A DNA stretch of 10,778 bases from NCBI GenBank assembly GCA_050999295.1, contig JBPCPI010000040.1:1-10778 (forward strand), in the 5' to 3' direction. This DNA comes from JACCQS01 sp050999295. GTDB taxonomy: Bacteria > Actinomycetota > Actinomycetes > Mycobacteriales > Geodermatophilaceae. Below, in pieces: positions 5,871 through 10,778 of the stretch. The position numbers were made by a program, and so were the translations under genes. Each line of letters begins with the position of its first letter. The stretch's first letter is position 1. A model generated the notes under the pieces. It searched no databases. It saw nothing but the letters and a program-made list of their open reading frames with translations, and had not been told where the DNA came from.

Positions 5871-7025
5871 ATGCCCACGATTGTGCTCACCGGGATAGGA
5901 CTCCTGGCGACCCAGTCGGCCGAGTACGGCGATCTCCCCGACGCGGGGGTGCTCATCCAGGACGGCCGGATCGCGTGGGTCGGGTCGGCTGGCTCTGCAC
6001 CGGACGCGGATGACCGGATCGATCTCGGCGGCCGTTGCGTCCTACCAGGTTTCGTCGACAGCCATGCGCACCTGGTCTTCGCCGGAGATCGATCCGAGGA
6101 GTTCGCCGCCCGGATGGCCGGGACGCCGTACACCACAGGTGGGATTCGGACGACCGTTGCGGCGACCCGGGCCGCGGCCGACGAGGTCCTCACCGCTCGG
6201 GTGGCGGCACTGACCTCGGAGATGCAGGCGTCGGGGATCACGACGTACGAGATCAAGTCCGGGTACGGGCTGACGGTCCACGACGAAGCCCGATCCCTGC
6301 GGGTGGCAGCGCAATTCACCACTGAGACGACCTTCTTGGGCGCCCATGTCGTCGCCCCTGAGTACGCCCAGGATCCTTCGGGCTACGTCGAGCTGGTCTG
6401 CGGAGACATGCTCACCGCCTGTGTGCCGTATGCCCGCTGGATCGACGTGTTCTGCGAGCACGGTGCCTTCGATGTCGATGCCGGACGCGCGATCCTGCTG
6501 GCCGGAGCGCGGGCGGGTCTGGGCGCCCGCGTCCATGCCAATCAACTTCGGCACGGTCCCGGTGTCCAACTCGCCTGCGAGATGGGCGCGGCCAGTGCTG
6601 ATCACTGCACCCATCTGTCCCCCGCCGACATCGACGCGTTGGCCGCGGCGGACACTGTCGCGACACTGCTTCCCGGTGCGGAGTTCAGCACCCGCGCTGA
6701 ATATCCCGACGCGCGACGGCTTCTCGAGGCCGGTGTGACCGTCGCCTTGGCCACCGACTGCAATCCCGGTACGTCGTACACGACGAGCATGCCGTTCTGC
6801 ATCGCGCTGGCCGTACGGGAGATGGGTATGACCCCCGCCGAGGCAGTCCGGGCGGCGACTGTGGGTGGCGCAGCAGCGTTGCGCCGCAGCGATATTGGGC
6901 TCATCACGGTAGGCGCGCGGGCGGACCTCGTCGCACTGGATGCCCCGACCCCGATCCACCTCGCATACCGGCCCGGGGTCGGCTTGATCTGCGCGGTCTG
7001 GAAGGACGGCCTGCGGGTCCGTTGA
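5871..7025 (+). CDS. hutI: Imidazolonepropionase
   Basis: Opens the ring of imidazolone-5-propionate to N-formimino-L-glutamate, third step of histidine degradation. The 384-residue metal-dependent amidohydrolase fold shows GFVDSHAHLVFAGDR (metal ligands H65 and H67), TYEIKSGYGL (125-134), VHANQLRHGPGVQLACEMGA (H222), DHCTHL (H245 region), LLPGAEF, and ATDCNPGTS with D296; all family hallmarks are intact. It is shorter than the roughly 405-residue enterobacterial-type enzymes but within the actinobacterial range. It lies 9 nt after vapC, with no own promoter or Shine-Dalgarno seen, and 3.9 kb from the hutH/M20 pair, so the pathway genes are split by nei, soxR, SDR/QueA-like and vapBC. Assignment is very secure; its transcription from the vapBC promoter is inferred. 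Confidence 0.97.
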   Translation: MPTIVLTGIGLLATQSAEYGDLPDAGVLIQDGRIAWVGSAGSAPDADDRIDLGGRCVLPGFVDSHAHLVFAGDRSEEFAARMAGTPYTTGGIRTTVAATRAAADEVLTARVAALTSEMQASGITTYEIKSGYGLTVHDEARSLRVAAQFTTETTFLGAHVVAPEYAQDPSGYVELVCGDMLTACVPYARWIDVFCEHGAFDVDAGRAILLAGARAGLGARVHANQLRHGPGVQLACEMGAASADHCTHLSPADIDALAAADTVATLLPGAEFSTRAEYPDARRLLEAGVTVALATDCNPGTSYTTSMPFCIALAVREMGMTPAEAVRAATVGGAAALRRSDIGLITVGARADLVALDAPTPIHLAYRPGVGLICAVWKDGLRVR

Positions 7026-7053
7026 GTCTCGGCCGTCCGGTGGGCTGCGGTGG

Positions 7054-7059
7054 GATACT
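7054..7059 (+). promoter_or_regulatory. -10 of leaderless promoter for the acyl-CoA synthetase
   Basis: GATACT (4 of 6 to TATAAT) ends 7 nt before the GTG at 7066, placing the expected transcription start on the start codon. There is no recognisable -35 at 16-19 bp upstream and no Shine-Dalgarno, which fits a leaderless actinobacterial gene. Confidence 0.5.
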
Positions 7060-7065
7060 GCGTTC

Positions 7066-8745
7066 GTGACGGGACTTGAGCAGTTCCTGGCCGCTCGGGA
7101 CTTCCTCCTGACCCGTCGGGAGGACTATGCCGGTGCGGTGGACGGCTTCGCCTGGCCACACCCCACGGAGTTCAACTGGGCGCTGGATCATTTCGACACG
7201 ATCAGACGCGACGAACGCGCGCTCTGGCTCGTACACGACGACGGCAGCGAGGAACGGTTCACCTTCGGTGAGCTGACCGCGCTGTCTAACCAGATGGCCA
7301 ACCTGCTGCGCGATCTGGGCGTACGGCGCGGAGACCGGGTATTGCTCATGCTGGGCAACGTCGCGCCGCTGTGGGCCACGATGCTCGCCGCCACCAAGAT
7401 CGGCGCCGTTCTCATTCCCAGCAGCACCCTGCTGGGTCCCGAGGAACTCGCCGATCGGCTCGACCGCGGCGCGGTGCGAGTAGTCGTGACGAGCAGCGAG
7501 CTCACCGCGACATTGGCCGACCTGCCTCCGGTAGATGTGCGAATCGCGGTCGGGCCAGCGGTCGAGGGTTGGACGTCCTACGAGGACTCGATCGCCGGAC
7601 AGCCCGCGGACTTCACCCCGGACGGGCCGACGCCGGCTGGCGACCCCTTGTTTCTGTACTTCACGTCGGGGACGACCAGCAAGCCCAAGCTCGTCGAGCA
7701 CTCGCACGCCAGCTATCCGATCGGGCACCTGTCCACGATGTTCTGGATGGGCGTGCAACCCGGGGATGTCCATCTGAATGTCAGTTCGCCCGGTTGGGGC
7801 AAGCACGCCTGGAGCAACTTCTTCGGGCCCTGGAACGCCGGCGCCACGGTGTTCATGGTCAACCAGGCCCGCTTCGACGCCGCCGCACTGCTGGAGGCGA
7901 TCGTGCGCTGCCGGGTGACGACGTTCTGCGCCCCGCCAACGGTCTGGCGAATGCTGGTCCAGCAGGACCTTGCCGCCTTCCCGGTTGCGCTGCGGGAGGT
8001 GATCGGTGCCGGCGAACCGCTCAACGCGGAGATCATCGACCAGGTACGCGCCGCCTGGGGACTGACCATCCGGGACGGGTTCGGTCAGACCGAGACCACC
8101 GCGGTCGTCGGGAACTCACCGGGTCAGCCGGTCAAGGACGGGTCGATGGGACGACCGCTGCCCGGGTACGACGTGGTGCTGCTCGATCCCGACGGCAACC
8201 CGGCCAAGGAGGGTGAGATCTGCCTGGCCCTCGACCCACGGCCGCTCGGATTGATGAACGGCTACCTGGACTCCACCGAACGCACCGCCGAGGTCACGGC
8301 AGGTGGTTACTACCGGACCGGTGATGTGGCCCGCCGCGACGAGGACGGGTACATCACCTATGTCGGTCGGACCGACGACGTGTTCAAGGCCTCGGACTAC
8401 CGGATCAGCCCGTTCGAGTTGGAGAGCGTGCTGATTGAGCACCCGGCGGTCGCGGAGGCGGCTGTGGTCCCCTCACCGGACCCGGTGCGGCTGGCCGTAC
8501 CGAAGGCGTTCGTCGTCCTCGCCGCGGGACATGAGCCCACGGCGGAGACGGCCCGGGACATCCTGGAGTACTGCCGGGGCCGGCTGGCGCCGTTCAAGCG
8601 GATCCGGCGGATCGAGTTCGCCGAGTTGCCGAAGACGATCAGCGGAAAGATTCGCCGAGTCGAGTTGCGCGGCGCCGAACGCGACCGCGGCCTCACCGAA
8701 AACCGCCACGACGCGGAGTTCTGGGAGGACGACCTGCCGCACTGA
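7066..8745 (+). CDS. AMP-forming acyl-CoA synthetase (medium-chain / benzoate-CoA ligase-like)
   Basis: A 559-residue enzyme of the ANL superfamily that activates a carboxylic acid through an acyl-adenylate and joins it to CoA. Motifs in order: ATP-binding loop YFTSGTTSKPKLVEHSH (198-214), SPGWGKHAWSNFFGPW (241-256, typical of the medium-chain and benzoate-like group), GAGEPLN (314-320), DGFGQTETT (337-345), YYRTGD (415-420), the hinge GRTDDVFKASDYRISPFELE (434-453), and PKTISGKIRR (522-531) with the adenylation lysine K528. All catalytic elements are intact. The GTG start gives the normal N-terminus and is probably leaderless. It begins 40 bp after hutI on the same strand but seems to have its own promoter. 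Substrate cannot be fixed: acetate-type synthetases are longer, and a medium-chain or aromatic acid is more likely. Confidence 0.93.
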   Translation: MTGLEQFLAARDFLLTRREDYAGAVDGFAWPHPTEFNWALDHFDTIRRDERALWLVHDDGSEERFTFGELTALSNQMANLLRDLGVRRGDRVLLMLGNVAPLWATMLAATKIGAVLIPSSTLLGPEELADRLDRGAVRVVVTSSELTATLADLPPVDVRIAVGPAVEGWTSYEDSIAGQPADFTPDGPTPAGDPLFLYFTSGTTSKPKLVEHSHASYPIGHLSTMFWMGVQPGDVHLNVSSPGWGKHAWSNFFGPWNAGATVFMVNQARFDAAALLEAIVRCRVTTFCAPPTVWRMLVQQDLAAFPVALREVIGAGEPLNAEIIDQVRAAWGLTIRDGFGQTETTAVVGNSPGQPVKDGSMGRPLPGYDVVLLDPDGNPAKEGEICLALDPRPLGLMNGYLDSTERTAEVTAGGYYRTGDVARRDEDGYITYVGRTDDVFKASDYRISPFELESVLIEHPAVAEAAVVPSPDPVRLAVPKAFVVLAAGHEPTAETARDILEYCRGRLAPFKRIRRIEFAELPKTISGKIRRVELRGAERDRGLTENRHDAEFWEDDLPH

Positions 8746-8761
8746 GCCCCCGCAGCGGCTT

Positions 8762-9214
8762 TCAGACCACGCAGAACTCGTTGCCCTCCGGATCAGCGAG
8801 CACGACCCAGCCTCGCCCGCCCTGCTCGCCCGTGCCGATCACCGTGGCCCCGAGTCCGGTCAATTGCTCGATCTTGCTGGCACTCGAGTCCGCACCGGCC
8901 CGTATGTCGAGGTGTACCCGGTTCTTGGCGGTCTTGGACTCGGGCACGACCTGGAAGAGCAGTCGACCGCCGCTGCCCATTCCACTTCGCTCGTCCACCG
9001 GATCGCCAGGATCGCGTACGGCGGCGGCTGCCTTCCATGACGCGACGCCTCCGACGTCGATGACGTCGTCAGCGCCGACGTGTCCGGCCTGCTGCAGCCC
9101 GGCGATGAGATTGCTGTTGTCCTCGACCTGCCAGTCCAGGGCCGCGGCCCAGAACGTAGCCTGCCGATGCGGATCGGCGCAATCGAAGGTGACCGTGAAT
9201 GCAGTGCTTCCCAT
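8762..9214 (-). CDS. VOC-superfamily (glyoxalase-fold) protein
   Basis: A 150-residue protein with the paired beta-alpha-beta-beta-beta modules of the vicinal oxygen chelate superfamily, of the small actinobacterial glyoxalase-like type. Landmarks are FTVTFDCADPHRQATFWAAALDW (6-28), NRVHLDI with H101, and DPEGNEFCVV (141-150) with E145 at the C-terminus, the last two being usual metal-ligand positions. Function is unassigned; the group includes dioxygenases, lyases and resistance proteins that bind drugs. A strong AAAGGA lies 7 nt before the ATG. It follows the CGNR regulator gene on the same strand by 42 nt, so they likely form an operon, and converges with the acyl-CoA synthetase with only 16 nt between stop codons, too short for a clear terminator. 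Confidence 0.88.
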   Translation of the reverse strand: MGSTAFTVTFDCADPHRQATFWAAALDWQVEDNSNLIAGLQQAGHVGADDVIDVGGVASWKAAAAVRDPGDPVDERSGMGSGGRLLFQVVPESKTAKNRVHLDIRAGADSSASKIEQLTGLGATVIGTGEQGGRGWVVLADPEGNEFCVV

Positions 9215-9256
9215 GACTAGGTCCTTTCTCCGTTGGTTGTGTACAGCCCGTCGTCC

Positions 9257-9853
9257 TCAGCCCGCCGCCTTCTGCCGGGCCCGGTAGTCACGGGCCCGGG
9301 CGCGATCCCCGCAGCGCTGCGGGGCACACCACCGCCGGCGCCCGGATCGGGAGTCGTCGAAGAAGATCAGTGCACAGTTGTGGGCCGCGCATTCTCGTAG
9401 CCGAGAGCGGTCATCCACCGCCAGCAGTTCGATCGCGTCCCGCGACACGGCGGACATGACCTCCGCCAGGCTGACCGGCCGCTGCCAGCGCCAGCCCTCA
9501 GCGGACCGGTCGAGCTGCCGGGTCATCGGTGCACTCCGCGCGGCGGAATTCAGCACCGAGATGGCCGCAGCCGATAACGGCTGGCCGTCGAGGCTGGCTC
9601 TGAACAGTTGCCAGAGCGCGCGGCGCAGCGTCAGGGCGTCCGCGAAAGCCTTGTCGCTCACGTCGATGTCGAGCCGGAATCCGGCCCGTACCCAGGACTG
9701 CAGGTCGGTCACCCCGAAGAGCGACTCATAGCCGGACACGCCACCGGTGAGCGCGAAGTCCACGCCTGTCCGGCTGAGGAACAGGAAGGAACCGTCACCG
9801 GCCCGGGCGCTAGCCACCGATCGCTCGCAGCGACCGTCATGGGCATGAGCCAT
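9257..9853 (-). CDS. CGNR zinc-finger protein (ABATE-type putative transcription regulator)
   Basis: A 198-residue protein with an N-terminal helical stress-responsive (ABATE) domain (about 20-140, including the FADALTLRRALWQLFRA helix) and a C-terminal CGNR treble-clef zinc finger: C155, C160, C176, C181 in CAAHNC, RRRWCAPQRCGDRARARDYRAR. The name-giving CGNR is CGDR here, but the basic tail expected to touch DNA is kept. An alternative ATG at 9881-9883 adds 10 residues. I prefer 9853 because a TTGACA -35 (9890-9885) lies upstream and a GGGGAG occurs 11 nt before it, whereas the upstream ATG has no Shine-Dalgarno and sits against an inverted repeat. It probably regulates the downstream VOC gene or the divergent DUF1579-like gene; DNA targets of this family are little known. 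Confidence 0.85.
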   Translation of the reverse strand: MAHAHDGRCERSVASARAGDGSFLFLSRTGVDFALTGGVSGYESLFGVTDLQSWVRAGFRLDIDVSDKAFADALTLRRALWQLFRASLDGQPLSAAAISVLNSAARSAPMTRQLDRSAEGWRWQRPVSLAEVMSAVSRDAIELLAVDDRSRLRECAAHNCALIFFDDSRSGRRRWCAPQRCGDRARARDYRARQKAAG

Positions 9854-9859
9854 GACGAC

Positions 9860-9890
9860 AGTCTCCCCGTCCGTAGCCGTCATGTGTCAA
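9860..9890 (-). promoter_or_regulatory. Putative promoter of the CGNR gene
   Basis: Reading the minus strand, TTGACA (9890-9885) is followed by a 19-bp spacer and GAGACT (9865-9860), whose end is 7 nt before the ATG at 9853. The -35 is perfect, the -10 is weak (A2, A4 and T6 match). If real, it makes the CGNR mRNA leaderless and rules out the upstream ATG at 9883. Confidence 0.4.
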
Positions 9891-9901
9891 ACCCATGACA
9901 C
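9884..9901. promoter_or_regulatory. Inverted repeat overlapping the CGNR -35
   Basis: GTGTCAAACCCATGACAC is an inverted repeat with perfect 6-bp arms (GTGTCA / TGACAC) and a 6-bp centre. Its left arm overlaps the minus-strand TTGACA, the right place for a repressor, possibly the CGNR protein acting on its own gene. Function is inferred. Confidence 0.5.
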
Positions 9902-9910
9902 TCCCGAACC

Positions 9911-9988
9911 GAGTTGATCATCGGAATATGGGTGGTTGTTTGGCGTGATCACCCGAACAAACCTCGACATTCCGATGATCAACAACTC
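9911..9988. repeat. Long near-palindrome with three evenly spaced TGATCA cores
   Basis: Perfect 15-bp arms GTTGATCATCGGAAT (9913-9927) and ATTCCGATGATCAAC (9969-9983) enclose 41 bp, and the flanks GAGTT and AACTC extend the match outward with a 3-nt offset. The loop is itself symmetric around GTGATCAC (9945-9952), with further imperfect pairing of 9934-9943 with 9954-9963. The palindrome TGATCA appears at 9915-9920, 9946-9951 and 9976-9981, spaced 31 and 30 bp, about three helical turns. It lies between divergent genes, so it is either a multi-site operator, a small mobile palindromic element, or a source of structured RNA. It is not in a termination position. Confidence 0.85.
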
Positions 9989-10007
9989 TCAGGGGCTCCG
10001 AAATACT
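9979..10007 (+). promoter_or_regulatory. Putative promoter of the DUF1579-like gene
   Basis: TCAACA (9979-9984, 4 of 6 to TTGACA) and AATACT (10002-10007, 4 of 6 to TATAAT) are 17 bp apart. Transcription would start near 10014, giving an approximately 87-nt leader that includes a small ACCGG / CCGGT hairpin (10011-10028). The -35 overlaps the right arm of the long palindrome and its third TGATCA core, so a factor bound there would affect this promoter. Confidence 0.45.
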
Positions 10008-10100
10008 TGTACCGGAAAGTTCACCGGTGGCATGTCGAAAGATCCGGGCCGTCTCCGACGTAGCAGCGCACCTCAAACCACCCCTACGAAGGAGATAGCC

Positions 10101-10547
10101 ATGAGCAACGAACAAGCACCCCAGCAGCCCCCTACTCCGAGCGCTCAGGTAACGGCACTGCGCCGGCTGGTCGGCACCTGGACCGTCAGCGGCGGAGCCG
10201 AGGGCACGGTCACCTACGAGTTCATGACCGGCGGCTTCTTCCTGCAGCAGCGGGTCGAGCTGGAGCAGTACGGCGAGCAGATCACCGGACTCGAGGTCAT
10301 CGGCCAGCTCCGGCCCTTTGGTGAAGAACCCAGTGAGCACGTTCGCTCCCGGTTCTACGACAACCACGGCAACTCTCTGGACTACGTGTACGAACTCACG
10401 GGCGACACGCTGCTGATCTGGGCGGGCGAGAAGGGTTCGCCGGCCTATTTCGAGGGCCGCTTCAACGCCGACGACACCGCGCTCTCAGGCGAGTGGGTCT
10501 ATCCAGGCGGTGGCGGCTACACGTCGACCATGACTCGGGTTCGGTGA
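10101..10547 (+). CDS. DUF1579-like small beta-rich protein
   Basis: A 148-residue soluble protein with no signal peptide or membrane segment. After a Pro/Gln-rich tail (1-16) comes LRRLVGTWTVSGGAEGTVTYEF (20-41), the GTW opening common to lipocalin-like and DUF1579 proteins, then GGFFLQQRVEL (44-54), GLEVIGQ, a RFYDNHGNSLDYVYEL strand pair, and a closing GEWVYPGGGGYTSTMTR (130-146). The pattern of alternating strands suggests a small barrel that binds a ligand; what it binds is unknown. The start is fixed by AAGGAG (10089-10094) 6 nt before the ATG; the frame is open further upstream but without conserved sequence. It is divergent from the CGNR gene, sharing the palindrome-bearing region, and is followed after 65 nt by another plus-strand gene. 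Assignment to DUF1579 is moderately sure. Confidence 0.82.
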   Translation: MSNEQAPQQPPTPSAQVTALRRLVGTWTVSGGAEGTVTYEFMTGGFFLQQRVELEQYGEQITGLEVIGQLRPFGEEPSEHVRSRFYDNHGNSLDYVYELTGDTLLIWAGEKGSPAYFEGRFNADDTALSGEWVYPGGGGYTSTMTRVR

Positions 10548-10612
10548 CGCGCCGGCACGCGCCCGCCCGGCACGTCACCCGACACACCCCATCGAGCACT
10601 CGGGAGAAAACT

Positions 10613-10778
10613 ATGTCCAAAAGCATCACCACAGACCACGTCCCGACCGCGCCCCGAACCGGCCTACGCCCAACCCTTGGCGGTTTTGGTCACAACCGCC
10701 AGGCCCCGGCGCGCACGATGCTTGCCTTCAGCGTTTTCGACGGACCAACGTTTCTCGTCGTGGCCGGAGCCCAGTCCC
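10613..10778 (+). CDS. Unrecognised protein, N-terminal part (3' end outside window)
   Basis: An open frame of at least 55 codons starting at ATG 10613 and running off the window. It has a good ribosome binding site, GGGAG at 10602-10606, 6 nt before the ATG, and no stop codon to the end. The visible protein starts MSKSITTDHVPTAPRTGLRP; residues 1-35 are polar and basic, and 36-55 are more hydrophobic (MLAFSVFDGPTFLVVAGAQS) and could begin a domain or a membrane segment. I do not recognise the family. It lies 65 nt after the DUF1579-like gene on the same strand and may be co-transcribed. Third-position GC appears lower than in neighbours (AAA, ATC, ACA, CTA, CTT, TTT codons), which could mean a foreign or poorly conserved gene or reflect the small sample. 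Confidence 0.6.
   Translation, partial: MSKSITTDHVPTAPRTGLRPTLGGFGHNRQAPARTMLAFSVFDGPTFLVVAGAQS
10676..10703. repeat. Hairpin inside the start of the last gene
   Basis: TGGCGGTT (10678-10685) and AACCGCCA (10694-10701) form a perfect 8-bp stem with the 8-nt loop TTGGTCAC, extended by a T-G wobble and a C-G pair. It lies about 65 nt into the open frame. It might be chance, a regulatory hairpin, or a sign that this stretch is not translated. Confidence 0.5.

Noticed and set aside
6042..6959. Long minus-strand frame opposite hutI
   Set aside because: The plus strand encodes an intact imidazolonepropionase; the antisense protein is rich in Arg, Gly and His without domain signatures.
7371..8216. 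Plus-strand frame inside the acyl-CoA synthetase gene
   Set aside because: It is the shifted frame of a complete ANL enzyme and is dominated by Arg, Gly and Asp repeats typical of out-of-frame GC-rich sequence.
9911..9988. Intrinsic transcription terminator
   Set aside because: The palindrome lies between divergent genes, its arms are 41 bp apart, and there is no T-run, so a termination role is not supported.
1..10778. CRISPR arrays, tRNA or rRNA genes, and insertion sequences
   Set aside because: No regularly spaced repeat array, cloverleaf-like sequence, transposase or integrase was found on reading both strands.

Overview
The window comes from a high-GC Gram-positive chromosome, most likely an actinomycete (Actinomycetota). 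Signs are the strongly GC-rich third codon positions, frequent GTG starts, several genes with no Shine-Dalgarno but a -10-like hexamer exactly 7 nt before the start codon (leaderless style), a mycobacterial-type Nei1 glycosylase, a CGNR regulator and actinobacterial-style SoxR. The genus cannot be fixed from the sequence. It is dense: 12 complete genes and 2 cut by the window edges, with no gene-free stretch above 300 bases. The largest gap, about 250 bases at 9854-10100, is full of regulatory symmetry.

Region 1 (1-2780, + strand): the C-terminal part of histidine ammonia-lyase (hutH), an ATGA-overlapping M20 amidohydrolase (annotated in the family as allantoate amidohydrolase or N-carbamoyl amino acid hydrolase, but here in a histidine-degradation context), then a Nei1-type DNA glycosylase. 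Region 2 (2781-5180): a convergent boundary carrying a 14-bp direct repeat, a minus-strand soxR ([2Fe-2S] MerR regulator), a compact divergent promoter with a clear SoxR box, and a two-gene plus-strand operon (ATGA overlap) of an SDR oxidoreductase and a divergent QueA-family protein. Region 3 (5181-7025): an AbrB-type antitoxin and PIN toxin pair (VapBC) with an inverted-repeat operator, followed after only 9 nt by imidazolonepropionase (hutI). So hutI is separated from hutH and the M20 gene by about 3.9 kb of unrelated genes and may be read from the toxin-antitoxin transcript.

Region 4 (7026-8745): a GTG-started, probably leaderless acyl-CoA synthetase of the medium-chain/benzoate-like AMP-forming type. 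Region 5 (8746-9901, minus strand): a CGNR zinc-finger regulator followed by a VOC/glyoxalase-fold protein, convergent with the synthetase. Region 6 (9902-10778, + strand): a striking near-palindromic element with three evenly spaced TGATCA cores between divergent genes, a DUF1579-like small protein, and the start of an unrecognised gene with a good ribosome binding site that runs off the window.

Functionally, hutH and hutI belong to histidine to glutamate degradation; hutU and hutF are not visible and presumably lie elsewhere. The most unusual unit is SoxR / SDR / QueA-like: a redox-sensing regulator divergent from an oxidoreductase fused by translational overlap to a QueA homologue whose hallmark motifs have drifted, with no other queuosine genes nearby.
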